Part shown: positions 51,568 to 60,375 of the stretch, in pieces
Layout of the letters: the number at the start of each line of letters is the position of its first letter
Numbering within the stretch: position 1 is the stretch's first letter
Source of the DNA: Bacillota bacterium
GTDB taxonomy: Bacteria > Bacillota > Clostridia > Lachnospirales > Lachnospiraceae
Direction of reading: 5' to 3'
NCBI GenBank assembly: GCA_029224465.1
Contig: JAQXUQ010000014.1
Coordinates: 1 to 64,000, forward strand
DNA: 64,000 nucleotides
Program-made: the position numbers and the translations under genes
Notes under the pieces: model-generated
Databases searched by the model: none
The model's input: the letters and a program-made list of their open reading frames with translations, nothing else
What the model was told of the DNA's origin: nothing

Positions 51568-51622
51568 TGGTATAATAGTCTGCAATCTGTGGCTTTTGCC
51601 GCAGACTGCAGACTTGTTTTTT
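51568..51622 (+). promoter_or_regulatory. Extended -10 promoter and terminator-like hairpin in the rpe leader
   Basis: TGGTATAAT (51568-51576) is an extended -10. Directly after it, AGTCTGCA (51577-51584) pairs with TGCAGACT (51607-51614), and an inner 8-bp stem (51586-51593/51598-51605, one G-U) closes on a TTTT loop. Six T follow at 51617-51622. The only promoter visible for rpe thus fires into or just before an intrinsic terminator, which is either attenuation of the rpe-map-metG operon or the terminator of the transketolase operon. Confidence 0.7.
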
Positions 51623-51635
51623 GGAAAGGAATTCC

Positions 51636-52313
51636 ATGTATATACTGTCTCCATCGATTTTGTCCGCGGACTTCGGAAATTTACAGAGAGAACTGGATAC
51701 CATTCAGAGAGCGGGCGCGCAATATGTTCATATTGACGTTATGGACGGTGTCTTCGTTCCGCAGATCAGCTTCGGTATGCCGGTGATCAGGAGCATTCGA
51801 AAGTATTCGGAGCGTTTCTTCGACGTGCATCTCATGATTGTCGATCCGATCCGCTATATCCATGAATTTGCTGTCTGCGGGTCGGACGGAATTACGTTTC
51901 ATCTCGAGGCGGCGCAGGATCCCGCGGCGGTGATTGACGCGATCCATGCGGAAGGTAAGAAGGCTGGACTTTCGATCAAACCCGGGACGCCGGTGGAAGC
52001 TGTCATCCCGTACCTTGATAAAATTGATATCCTTCTTATCATGACCGTGGAACCGGGCTTCGGAGGACAGAAATATCTCCCGTCTTCTGACGAACGGATC
52101 GAAAAGGCGGCGCAGCTTCTTCACGGCGCAGGTTCGCACGCGGATCTGATGGTCGACGGCGGAATCTGCAAAGAGACCATCGGGCAGGCGCTCCGTGCAG
52201 GTGCGAATGCGATTGTCGCGGGCTCTGCTGTTTTTCGCGGAGACACGCGGGCAAACGCGGAATATTACATGGAGATCCTGCGCAGGAAAGAGACGGAAGA
52301 AAGAAAATTATGA
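51636..52313 (+). CDS. rpe: Ribulose-phosphate 3-epimerase
   Basis: 225 residues from the ATG with GGAAAGGA five bases upstream. Signatures are LSPSILSADFGNL, VHIDVMDGVFVPQISFG (metal ligands His and Asp), DVHLMIVDP, MTVEPGFGGQKYL, and VDGGI with the second catalytic aspartate. It interconverts ribulose 5-phosphate and xylulose 5-phosphate in the pentose phosphate pathway, next to the transketolase genes. Its stop overlaps map (ATGA). Confidence 0.96.
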   Translation: MYILSPSILSADFGNLQRELDTIQRAGAQYVHIDVMDGVFVPQISFGMPVIRSIRKYSERFFDVHLMIVDPIRYIHEFAVCGSDGITFHLEAAQDPAAVIDAIHAEGKKAGLSIKPGTPVEAVIPYLDKIDILLIMTVEPGFGGQKYLPSSDERIEKAAQLLHGAGSHADLMVDGGICKETIGQALRAGANAIVAGSAVFRGDTRANAEYYMEILRRKETEERKL

Positions 52314-53188
52314 AGATGACAAAATATGACCGCAACGCGCCGTGCTGGTGCGGCAGCGGTAAGAAATACAAGCACTGCCATGAGGCATTTGACGAGAAAA
52401 TCCGGGAGTTTGAGGTAAAGGGCGCTGTTGTGCCGGACAGAAGCATTATCAAGACGCCGAAAGACATCGAAGGGATCAGAAAGAGCGCGGTGATCAACAT
52501 CGCGGTTCTGGACGAAGTCGCGGACAAAATCCATGCGGGCATGTCCACGCAGGAAATTGACGATATTGTTTACAATACAACCGTCAAGATGGGCGGTATT
52601 CCGGCGGACCTGCACTACGAAGGCTATCCCAAGAGCGTCTGCACGTCGGTCAATGATCAGGTATGCCATGGCATTCCTTCGGATAAGGTCATTTTAAAGG
52701 ACGGCGATATTGTCAATGTCGACTGTTCCACAATTTTAAACGGGTACTTTTCGGATTCTTCCCGCATGTTCTGTATCGGAGATGTGGACCCTTCGTGGAA
52801 GAAGCTGGTCGATGTCACAAAGGAATGCGTGCAGATCGGCATGGAGCATGTAAAGCCCTGGACGTTTCTGGGTGACATGGGAAATGCGGTCCATCAGCAC
52901 GCGCTCGACAATGGATATTCGGTTGTCAGGGAAATCGGCGGCCACGGCTGCGGCTGCGAGTTCCATGAAGACCCGTTTGTCAGCTATGTCTCGAAGCCCG
53001 GCACCGAGATGCTGATGGTGCCCGGCATGTGTTTTACCATTGAACCCATGGTCAACATGGGCACGGACCGCATCTATGAGGACGACAGCAACGGCTGGTC
53101 CATTTATACGGATGACGGCAAGCCGTCGGCGCAGTGGGAAGTGCAGGTCCTTGTCACGGACGACGGATACGAACTGATTACGTACTGA
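52310..53188 (+). CDS. map: Methionine aminopeptidase type I with SEC-C zinc motif
   Basis: 292 residues. An N-terminal SEC-C motif (residues about 8-24, RNAPCWCGSGKKYKHCH) binds zinc and probably ribosome or SecB-like partners. The pita-bread domain has the five metal ligands in VNVDCSTILNGYFSDSS, GGHGCG, FTIEPMVNMG and QWEVQVLV. It removes initiator methionine from nascent proteins. The SEC-C extension is typical of clostridial copies. It lies between rpe and metG in one operon. Confidence 0.95.
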   Translation: MKMTKYDRNAPCWCGSGKKYKHCHEAFDEKIREFEVKGAVVPDRSIIKTPKDIEGIRKSAVINIAVLDEVADKIHAGMSTQEIDDIVYNTTVKMGGIPADLHYEGYPKSVCTSVNDQVCHGIPSDKVILKDGDIVNVDCSTILNGYFSDSSRMFCIGDVDPSWKKLVDVTKECVQIGMEHVKPWTFLGDMGNAVHQHALDNGYSVVREIGGHGCGCEFHEDPFVSYVSKPGTEMLMVPGMCFTIEPMVNMGTDRIYEDDSNGWSIYTDDGKPSAQWEVQVLVTDDGYELITY

Positions 53189-53221
53189 TGACGGAAAGCC
53201 CGGCAGGAGAAAGGGGCAAAT

Positions 53222-55231
53222 ATGCAGAACAAGGGAAAATATTATATTACGACAGCAATCGCCTACACGTCCGGAAAGCCGCATATCGGCAACACGTACG
53301 AAATTATCATGGCGGATAGCATTGCCAGATGGAAGAGGGCCGACGGCTATGATGTGCACTTCCAGACCGGCTCGGATGAACACGGCCAGAAAATCGAGGA
53401 GCGCGCGGCGCAGGCACATATGACGCCGAAGGCTTTTGTCGATGAAAAGGCCGGCGAGATCAAAAGAATCTGGGATCTGATGAACACTTCCTATGACCGT
53501 TTCATCCGAACGACGGATGAAGACCATGAGAAGCAGGTCCAGAAGATTTTCCGCAGGCTCTATGATCAGGGCGACATTTATCTCGGCTCCTATAATGGAA
53601 TGTACTGTACTGAGTGCGAGGCGTTTTATACGAAGTCGCAGCTGGTTGACGGGGACAAGTGCCCTGTCTGCGGCAGCACGGTGCATGAAGAAAAGGAAGA
53701 GGCGTATTTCTTCCGGATGAGCAAATACGCGGACAGACTCATGGACTATATTGAGTCGCATCCGCATTTCATCGAGCCCGAATCCAGAAAAAACGAGATG
53801 ATCAACAACTTCCTCAAGCCCGGACTGCAGGATCTGTGCGTTTCAAGGACCTCGTTCCAGTGGGGAATTCCCGTAGACTTTGACCCGAAGCATGTCGTTT
53901 ATGTCTGGCTGGACGCCCTGACCAACTATATCACGGGGATCGGCTATGACGCGGACGGCAATTCTTCGGATGAATTTAATAAGTACTGGCCGGCGGATCT
54001 TCACCTGATCGGTAAGGATATTATGCGCTTCCACACCATTTACTGGCCGATCTTTCTGATGGCGCTGGACCTGCCGATTCCGGAACAGGTATTCGGACAT
54101 CCGTGGCTTTTGCAGGGCGGCGAGAAGATGTCCAAGTCCAAAGGAAACGTTATTTACGCGGACGATATGACGGATATCTTCGGAGTTGACGGCGTGCGTT
54201 ATTTTGTCCTGCATGATATGCCTTTCGAACAGGACGGCGTCATCACGTGGGAGCTTGTTACGGAGCGCTTCAACAGCGACCTCGCGAACACGCTCGGCAA
54301 TCTGGTCAAGAGAACCGTGTCGATGAGCAACAAGTATTTCGGCGGCGTTACATGCAATAAAGGCGCGGACGAACCGGTTGACGACGACCTGAAAGCGGTC
54401 TGCACGGCGGCGTACAGGACTGTCTCGAAGGATATGGACGGACTTCGCGTTTCCGACGCGTTAAAGGATATCTTTGCAGTATTCAAGCGCCTGAACAAGT
54501 ATATTGACGAGACAGAGCCGTGGATTCTGGCAAAGGATCCCGCGAAGGCGGACAGGCTTTCGACTGTGATGTACAATCTGACCGAAGGCATCATCATCGG
54601 TGCCTCCCTTCTTGCACCGTTCATGCCGGAGACGGCCGGAAAGATCGCGCTGCAGCTGAATACAAAGCTGCGTGATTTTGACACGCTGGATACGTTCGGC
54701 CTGTATCCTTCGGGAATGAAGGTTACGGAGAATCCCGGGACGCTCTTTGCAAGACTCGATGAGAAAGAAGTCATGAAAAAGGTCGGCGTCATTGTGGAGA
54801 AGCAGAAGGCAGAAGCCGCAGCCGCAGCAGCAAGAGGCGAGACGGGTGACGCGAAGAAGGAAGGCAGCGCCCTGAAGGAGAGCGGAGAAGTACATAAACC
54901 GGAGACACAGATCGGAGATTTCGCAAAACTTGAGCTCCGTGTCGGTGAAATCATTGCCTGTGAGGCGGTTCCGAAGTCGAAAAAGCTTCTCTGCTCCAAA
55001 GTACGGATCGGAAGCGAGACAAGACAGATCGTATCCGGCATCCGCGGCAGTTATTCTCCCGAAGAGATGATCGGAAAGAAAGTCATGGTCCTTTGCAACT
55101 TGAAGCCTGCAAAGCTTGCCGGCGTACTTTCGGAAGGCATGCTGCTTTGCGCGGAAGAGGAAGACGGTACGCTGGCGCTGATGACGCCTGACGCAGGCCG
55201 GAACATTTCTTCGGGATCTCTGATCAGCTGA
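53222..55231 (+). CDS. metG: Methionyl-tRNA synthetase
   Basis: 669 residues, GGAG upstream. HIGN at residues 21-24 and KMSKS at 302-306 are the class I signatures. The connective peptide carries a zinc pair (CTECEAFYT, CPVCGS), and the C-terminal 110 residues are an EMAP/Arc1p-like tRNA-binding OB domain (IGDFAKLELRVGEIIACE), joined by an Ala/Lys/Glu-rich linker. It charges tRNA-Met in the cytoplasm. The pairing of map and metG in one operon links initiator methionine loading and removal. No T-box is seen. Confidence 0.97.
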   Translation: MQNKGKYYITTAIAYTSGKPHIGNTYEIIMADSIARWKRADGYDVHFQTGSDEHGQKIEERAAQAHMTPKAFVDEKAGEIKRIWDLMNTSYDRFIRTTDEDHEKQVQKIFRRLYDQGDIYLGSYNGMYCTECEAFYTKSQLVDGDKCPVCGSTVHEEKEEAYFFRMSKYADRLMDYIESHPHFIEPESRKNEMINNFLKPGLQDLCVSRTSFQWGIPVDFDPKHVVYVWLDALTNYITGIGYDADGNSSDEFNKYWPADLHLIGKDIMRFHTIYWPIFLMALDLPIPEQVFGHPWLLQGGEKMSKSKGNVIYADDMTDIFGVDGVRYFVLHDMPFEQDGVITWELVTERFNSDLANTLGNLVKRTVSMSNKYFGGVTCNKGADEPVDDDLKAVCTAAYRTVSKDMDGLRVSDALKDIFAVFKRLNKYIDETEPWILAKDPAKADRLSTVMYNLTEGIIIGASLLAPFMPETAGKIALQLNTKLRDFDTLDTFGLYPSGMKVTENPGTLFARLDEKEVMKKVGVIVEKQKAEAAAAAARGETGDAKKEGSALKESGEVHKPETQIGDFAKLELRVGEIIACEAVPKSKKLLCSKVRIGSETRQIVSGIRGSYSPEEMIGKKVMVLCNLKPAKLAGVLSEGMLLCAEEEDGTLALMTPDAGRNISSGSLIS

Positions 55232-55237
55232 CTATTT

Positions 55238-55816
55238 ATGAAAAAACAGCACGGACAATTCCAAATGCGGATGATGACTGCTGCAGTGGCCCTCACGGTC
55301 GCTGCGGCTTTTCCGCCTGTTACGGTATCCGCCGAAATCCATGCGCCCTCCGGCTCGCAGAACGTTTCGACAAAGAATACCGACAGTTTTCTCGAGGGAG
55401 AACGCCGGAAATTTCTGGAAGCAATGGATCGGCTGGATGAGATCGGCCTTTCTCCGTCTGCCATTGTACATACGCTGACCGGCCGCGGGCAGAAAACGGA
55501 CGATGCGGAAGCGGATACGGACAGCTTACAGGAAACCGGCGGACAGAACGATTCTGTGAAGGGAGAGCTGCCGGAGACCGCCGGGCAGGAAAGCGGTCTT
55601 GCGCAGAAGGCAAAGGAAACCGGCGGCAGCCTTGCGCAGAAGGCAGGAGACGCCAGCGAGAAGCTTGTCGAGCAGGCCGGCATCGCGGGAAGTCAGATGA
55701 TCGAAAAGGCAGGCGGAGCCGTACAGGAACAGACACAGAAAATTGTTGATGACGCGAAAGAATCTCTGAAAGACCGGCTGAAGGATATGATCAGTTCCAT
55801 GATCGACAAGCTGTAG
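55238..55816 (+). CDS. Small secreted protein with amphipathic C-terminal repeats, unknown
   Basis: 192 residues. MKKQHGQFQMRMMTAAVALTVAAAF...VSA is a signal peptide with cleavage after about residue 32 (VSA-E). The mature part starts with a short folded-looking region (about 48-80, FLEGERRKFLEAMDRLDEIGLSP), continues with a disordered Gln/Glu-rich part, and ends in about 80 residues of heptad- or 11-mer-like repeats (LAQKAKETGG, LAQKAGDASEKLVEQAG, MIEKAGGAVQEQTQKI) that resemble LEA-type amphipathic helices. It begins 6 bp after metG, without a visible ribosome-binding site. Function unknown; envelope or desiccation-type protection is only a guess. Confidence 0.7.
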   Translation: MKKQHGQFQMRMMTAAVALTVAAAFPPVTVSAEIHAPSGSQNVSTKNTDSFLEGERRKFLEAMDRLDEIGLSPSAIVHTLTGRGQKTDDAEADTDSLQETGGQNDSVKGELPETAGQESGLAQKAKETGGSLAQKAGDASEKLVEQAGIAGSQMIEKAGGAVQEQTQKIVDDAKESLKDRLKDMISSMIDKL

Positions 55817-55849
55817 GAAACCGCGGAAAGGAGCAAAGAAGGAATCGGT

Positions 55850-56596
55850 ATGGATAAAATTTTCGGACTGGACAGTCCTCTGACAAAGTTTCTGACCAAG
55901 GCGGCGAATCTGATGATACTCAATGTGCTGACACTTGTCTGCTGCGTTCCGGTATTTACGGCAGGAGCCGCGATTACGGCAATGCACTACGTCCTGCTGC
56001 GGATGGCCAGAGATGAGGACGGCTACATTGTCAAATCTTATTTCAAGGCATTCAAGGATAATTTCAAACAGGCAACGGCCGTCTGGCTGTTTTATCTCGT
56101 GCTCTTTGCATTCTTTATTGTGGATATCATGCTGATCCGGCAGAATCCGGATGTGCTGCCGCATTTTATGATCTATATCCTGTCCGCGGCGGCAATCGTG
56201 CTGTTCATGACCATGCAGTGGATCTTTCCGCTGATCATGCGGTTCGAGAATCCCGTCAGCGTAAACGTCAAGAACGCGATTCTCCTGATGGTTGCGCAGC
56301 TTCCGAGAACGCTGCTTATGACGGTGATCTGGGCTGCGCCGGCCGCGGTTTTTGCCTTTTTTGTATATGCGTTTCCGGTACTTCTGATGTTCGGTATTTC
56401 GCTGCCGGCCTATGTATGCGCGCTGATGTACAGCCCGGTGTTTAAGAAGTTCGAGCCGGAAGACAGGGAGGAAGGCGGCGCAGAGGATGTCTCTTCGGAA
56501 GAGGAAAAAGAGGAGGCTTATCTGGAACTGCGAAGGCAGATGGAAGAAGATAAGGAAAGCGCCTGGGATGAGGACCGGACGGAGCAGAATCCGTGA
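55850..56596 (+). CDS. DUF624 (YesL-like) membrane protein
   Basis: 248 residues with five or six transmembrane helices in the first 200. The family opening KFLTKAANLMILNVLTLVCCVPVFTAGAAITAMHYVL is present, followed by a charged acidic tail (about 205-248). YesL-type proteins are found with carbohydrate ABC transporters and may act as accessory membrane subunits; no activity is established. Here it is next to the MsmK-type ATPase gene, consistent with that. It ends at a terminator at 56656. Confidence 0.87.
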   Translation: MDKIFGLDSPLTKFLTKAANLMILNVLTLVCCVPVFTAGAAITAMHYVLLRMARDEDGYIVKSYFKAFKDNFKQATAVWLFYLVLFAFFIVDIMLIRQNPDVLPHFMIYILSAAAIVLFMTMQWIFPLIMRFENPVSVNVKNAILLMVAQLPRTLLMTVIWAAPAAVFAFFVYAFPVLLMFGISLPAYVCALMYSPVFKKFEPEDREEGGAEDVSSEEEKEEAYLELRRQMEEDKESAWDEDRTEQNP

Positions 56597-56655
56597 TTTG
56601 GTGATTCTGAACGCAAATCTGTGAAAACGTTGTGGAAAATGTCCATGTGAATTGG

Positions 56656-56682
56656 AAATGCGGCAGGAATGCCGCATTTTTT
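56656..56682 (+). terminator. Terminator before msmK
   Basis: AAATGCGGC (56656-56664) pairs with GCCGCATTT (56671-56679), with a six-T run at the end. Confidence 0.85.
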
Positions 56683-56797
56683 CATATGAAAATCAGAAAA
56701 AGTTTGGGCAAATGCGACGTATACCACGCGTATGATTTCCGATATACTGTTATCAGTTTGGAACAGAAATATTCCGTATATTTCGGGGAGGGTATCA

Positions 56798-57913
56798 ATG
56801 GCAAGTCTGAATCTGGAGCACATTTACAAGAAGTATCCCAATGGATTTGAAGCTGTCAAGGACTTCAATCTGGATATCGAAGACAAGGAATTCATCATCT
56901 TTGTAGGACCTTCCGGCTGCGGAAAGTCTACAACGCTGCGTATGATTGCAGGCCTTGAAGACATCTCGAGCGGCACGCTCAAGATCGACGGCAAGGTCAT
57001 GAATGATGTAGAACCCAAGGACCGTGATATCGCGATGGTTTTCCAGAACTACGCGCTGTATCCGCACATGACCGTTTATGACAATATGGCATTCGGCTTA
57101 AAGCTCCGCAAGGTTCCGAAGGATCAGATCGATACGATGGTCAAGAATGCGGCGAAGATTCTGGATCTGACACAGCTCCTTGACCGTAAGCCCAAGGCTC
57201 TTTCCGGCGGCCAGAGACAGCGTGTCGCGATGGGACGTGCCATTGTCCGTAACCCGAAGGTATTCCTGATGGACGAGCCTCTCTCCAACCTGGATGCGAA
57301 GCTCCGTGTTCAGATGAGATCCGAAATCGCGAAGCTCCATCAGAGACTCGGCACAACAATCATCTATGTAACCCATGACCAGACCGAGGCTATGACACTG
57401 GGTACCAGAATCGTCGTTATGAAGGACGGCGTTGTTCAGCAGGTCGACACACCGCAGCACCTGTATGATGATCCCGGCAACCTCTTCGTAGCGGGCTTCA
57501 TGGGATCTCCGCAGATGAACTTTGTTGACGGCGTTGTCAAGGTGAATGGCAGCAAGGCATGCGTTACGGTTGCAGGCGTTGATATTCCGCTTACCCCCGC
57601 AAAGGCAAAGGCAGTCATTGACGGCGGCTATAATGGCAAGACCGTTACCGTCGGCATCCGTCCCGAGCATATCGCGGATCTGGACGAGGAGACGATTCCG
57701 GAAGAGGGTGCTCCTGTTTTCCAGAGCAAGATCAATGTCCGTGAGCTTCTGGGCGCTGAAGTCTTCCTGTATTTTGATATCGACAACACTCCTTTCACAG
57801 CCCGCGTCAATCCCAGAACCAAGGCGCAGGTCGGCGACACAATCAAGCTCGCTTTCGATATCGAAAAGATCCATCTGTTCGACAAAGAAACAGAGAAGAC
57901 CATCACCAACTAA
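56798..57913 (+). CDS. msmK: Sugar ABC transporter ATP-binding protein, MsmK/UgpC/MalK type
   Basis: 371 residues from the ATG with GGGGAGGG upstream. Walker A is GPSGCGKSTT, the signature is LSGGQRQRVAMGRAIV, Walker B is VFLMDEPLSNLDA, and VTHDQTEAMTLG carries the switch histidine. The C-terminal OB-type regulatory domain (about 240-371) marks the MalK group. It energises carbohydrate importers; in Bacillota a single MsmK often serves several transporters, which would explain why no permease genes lie here. Codon bias suggests high expression. Its regulator-like neighbour follows downstream. Confidence 0.94.
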   Translation: MASLNLEHIYKKYPNGFEAVKDFNLDIEDKEFIIFVGPSGCGKSTTLRMIAGLEDISSGTLKIDGKVMNDVEPKDRDIAMVFQNYALYPHMTVYDNMAFGLKLRKVPKDQIDTMVKNAAKILDLTQLLDRKPKALSGGQRQRVAMGRAIVRNPKVFLMDEPLSNLDAKLRVQMRSEIAKLHQRLGTTIIYVTHDQTEAMTLGTRIVVMKDGVVQQVDTPQHLYDDPGNLFVAGFMGSPQMNFVDGVVKVNGSKACVTVAGVDIPLTPAKAKAVIDGGYNGKTVTVGIRPEHIADLDEETIPEEGAPVFQSKINVRELLGAEVFLYFDIDNTPFTARVNPRTKAQVGDTIKLAFDIEKIHLFDKETEKTITN

Positions 57914-57961
57914 CTCTTTCCGGCCGGCTGCATGCCGCGGCGAAATCAAATGCGTATTCAC

Positions 57962-57999
57962 AAGGCATTCGTCCTTTACAGGGCGGGTGCCTTTTGTGT
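57962..57999 (+). terminator. Likely terminator after msmK
   Basis: An imperfect hairpin AAGGCA...TGCCTT (57962-57994) enclosing TCGTCCT/AGGGCGG is followed by TTTTGTGTTGTTTT. Confidence 0.6.
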
Positions 58000-58093
58000 T
58001 GTTTTCACGAGCATGAAATTGTAAAATAGAACCAAAAGACAGACAAAACAGGCATGAAAATCTGTTCACCTTACAGACAGAAAGGGGCAGCTT

Positions 58094-59182
58094 ATGGTAT
58101 CGGCACAAATCGTGAAACAATGTCTCGAAGAACTGACGGCGATTACAAAAGTGGAATTCTGCATGCAGGATCTGAACGGTCAGCTGTTCGCAATGACGTC
58201 CGGCGCGGTGATTCCTTCCACGCAGACGGTAACGGGCTTTGCGGGTTCTTCCGTGGATTCGCAGATCATCGGAGACCATTATCTGATGAAGGTATTCGAG
58301 GACGATGAAGTCTCCTATATTCTGACGGCGATCGGCCGCGGCGAGCATACACTGATGGTCGCCAAAATCGCGGTCAGCGAAGTCCAGAACCTGATGATCG
58401 CCTACAAGGAGAAGTATGACCGGAACAACTTCTTCCAGAACCTGCTGCTCGACAATCTGCTGCAGGTGGATATCCACAACCGCGCGAAAAAGCTCCATAT
58501 CAGCTGCACCGGCCCCCGCGCCGTCATTGTTGTTGAAACGTTGGCGGAGGGAGATTCGGTCGCGGGCGAGCTGCTCGGCAGCATTTTCACAACGCAGAAC
58601 GGAGACTATCTGACTGAAGTTGATGAGAACAGCGTAATTGTCATTAAATCACTTGATCGTGAAGATGATTACGAAAGCCTGAACGCGGCGGCGCAGACGG
58701 CGGTAGACATGCTGAATACGGAGGCCATGGTCAAAGCCCGCGCGGCGTTCGGCAGCATCATTCTGGATCTGAACGACCTCTCGAAATCATACAAGGAAGC
58801 GAAAATGGCGCTCGATGTCGGCAAGATTTTCTACGCGGAGCGGCTGGTTACTTCCTACGCGGAGCTCGGTATCGGCCGGCTGATCTACCAGCTGCCTTCG
58901 AACCTGTGCGAGACGTTTATTCATGAAGTCTTCGGAGACAATGTGCCGTATGATCTCGACAACGAGACGCTTTCGACCATCAACGCTTTTCTTGAGAACA
59001 GCCTGAACGTTTCCGAAACGTCCAGAAAGCTGTTCATTCACAGGAATACACTGGTCTACCGGATAGAGAAGCTGCAGAAGACGACGGGGCTGGATATCCG
59101 CGTTTTTGACGACGCGATGACCTTCAAAATCGCGCTGATGGTTATGAATTACCTGAAATATCTGGAGAAGAAGGATTACTGA
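58094..59182 (+). CDS. CdaR/PucR-type regulator
   Basis: 362 residues, GAAAGGGG site upstream. The C-terminal 60 residues are a PucR helix-turn-helix (LNVSETSRKLFIHRNTLVYRIEKLQKTTGLDIR), and the region before it (about 130-290) is a GGDEF-like regulatory fold typical of CdaR. The N-terminal 110 residues probably sense a small molecule. Such genes commonly sit beside msmK in Lachnospiraceae and are thought to control sugar uptake or sugar-acid use. Its last 41 bp overlap the convergent radical-SAM gene. Confidence 0.88.
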   Translation: MVSAQIVKQCLEELTAITKVEFCMQDLNGQLFAMTSGAVIPSTQTVTGFAGSSVDSQIIGDHYLMKVFEDDEVSYILTAIGRGEHTLMVAKIAVSEVQNLMIAYKEKYDRNNFFQNLLLDNLLQVDIHNRAKKLHISCTGPRAVIVVETLAEGDSVAGELLGSIFTTQNGDYLTEVDENSVIVIKSLDREDDYESLNAAAQTAVDMLNTEAMVKARAAFGSIILDLNDLSKSYKEAKMALDVGKIFYAERLVTSYAELGIGRLIYQLPSNLCETFIHEVFGDNVPYDLDNETLSTINAFLENSLNVSETSRKLFIHRNTLVYRIEKLQKTTGLDIRVFDDAMTFKIALMVMNYLKYLEKKDY

Positions 59183-60158
59183 AACGGGAAACACCGGTGC
59201 CGTCAAATGCAGGAATAAAGCTTTCGGACACGGTTCCCCCTTCCTGAAGAAAACCGTTTTCAACACCGATCGAAACCGCGAAGTCCACGACTTCTTCATA
59301 CTCTGTTTCTGAAACCGTCCTCGAAAGAAGAGGATCCTCTCTTACCGCGGGCATGGGCGTATACTGATTCATGATGCTGATGAAAATCTGATTTCCGTAG
59401 CGCTCATGCAGATAGCGGATCACCTTTTTGGAATCGTCTGTATGCCCCGGCATAACCATATGCCGCACAAGGACGCCTTTTGTCATCAAAGGGTCGTTCC
59501 TGTCATCTTCTTCATCAAGAGCGTGTGTCCCGTCGGCAAAAACCGGCAGCGGCTGCTGCCGCACCATCTCGTCAATCGCTGCTGCCGCGAACCGGAAATA
59601 GTCTTCCGTGCCTGCGTACCGCGTCGAAAGCTCCCCGGAATAAAATTTCAGATCCGGCAGATAGATATCCACAAGCCCGTCCAGCGCACGAAGCGCTTCC
59701 ACCTTTTCATAAGACGCCGTATTGTAAACGACGGGAATGGAAAGACCGTTTTCCCGCGCCATTGAAAGAGCCGGAATCAGAAACGGTACGATATGGGAAG
59801 GCGTGACCAGGTTGATGTTCGCTGCACCCTGTGTCTGGAGATCCAGAAAGATCTGCGCAAGATCCTCTCCGGTCAGCCCCCATGCGGGACGGGAAGCGGA
59901 AGAGCCCCCGGAAATCATATGGTTCTGGCAGAACACGCAGCCCATGTTGCAGCCGTCAAAAAAGACCGCGCCGCTCCCCTGTCTTCCGCTGATACAGGGC
60001 TCTTCATAATACAGAAGCGCGGCTCTCGCCGCACGCAGGCGCGCGCTTTCCCCGCATCTTCCCGTCTTCCCGTGCAGACGGTCCGCGCCGCATTCGCGCG
60101 GACAGAGAACGCAGTGCGAAAGATCCAATATACCGGATGGAGTATCTTCTCTCGGCAT
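59142..60158 (-). CDS. Radical SAM protein, pyruvate formate-lyase activating enzyme-like
   Basis: 338 residues from the ATG at 60158 (minus strand) with GTGAGG upstream. An N-terminal cysteine-rich segment (CVLCPRECGADRLHGKTGRCG) resembles the PflX/YfkA-type family, and the radical SAM cluster is CNMGCVFCQN near residue 72. A beta-barrel with DIYLPDLKFYSG follows. It probably generates a 5'-deoxyadenosyl radical to install a glycyl radical or modify a small target; the partner enzyme is not in the window. The final 41 bp overlap the convergent CdaR-type gene. Confidence 0.9.
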   Translation of the reverse strand: MPREDTPSGILDLSHCVLCPRECGADRLHGKTGRCGESARLRAARAALLYYEEPCISGRQGSGAVFFDGCNMGCVFCQNHMISGGSSASRPAWGLTGEDLAQIFLDLQTQGAANINLVTPSHIVPFLIPALSMARENGLSIPVVYNTASYEKVEALRALDGLVDIYLPDLKFYSGELSTRYAGTEDYFRFAAAAIDEMVRQQPLPVFADGTHALDEEDDRNDPLMTKGVLVRHMVMPGHTDDSKKVIRYLHERYGNQIFISIMNQYTPMPAVREDPLLSRTVSETEYEEVVDFAVSIGVENGFLQEGGTVSESFIPAFDGTGVSRFSNPSSPDISGNS

Positions 60159-60182
60159 CAGTTAAACCTCACAAAACAATAC

Positions 60183-60341
60183 AAAAAGACGGACACTTCC
60201 GGAGCCCTGCCAGGCACCCTTACGGCACATGAAAGGATCTGCTTAGTGCTGCTTCGTTCCCGATCTGACACGGTTCGCAGGATTCATTGCGCAAGACCCG
60301 GCAAGGCTGCGGAAATATCCGTCGGTCACAATGACGTGACA
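60183..60341 (-). ncRNA. ffs: Signal recognition particle RNA (bacterial 4.5S/scRNA type)
   Basis: Read on the minus strand, the apical domain GTGTCAGATCGGGAACGAAGCAGC has the GGAA tetraloop closed by TCG/CGA, the asymmetric loop and the AGCAGC motif that bind Ffh. The long helix forms from GACGGATATTTCCG at the 5' side (60323 downwards) and CGGAAGTGTCCGTC at the 3' end (60188), and further pairing runs through CTTGCCGGG/CCTGGCAGG. A run of T (60183-60187) terminates it. A small hairpin GTCAC/GTGAC lies at the 5' end. It follows tadA, as scr does in B. subtilis. It recruits translating ribosomes to the membrane as part of the signal recognition particle. Confidence 0.95.
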
Positions 60342-60346
60342 GTAAG

Positions 60347-60375
60347 ACTATATACAATCCGGCGCGGTTTTTCAA
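60347..60375 (-). promoter_or_regulatory. Promoter of the SRP RNA
   Basis: On the minus strand TTGAAA (60375-60370), 17-bp spacer, TATAGT (60352-60347). The -35 overlaps the last bases of tadA. Transcription would begin near 60341. Confidence 0.75.
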
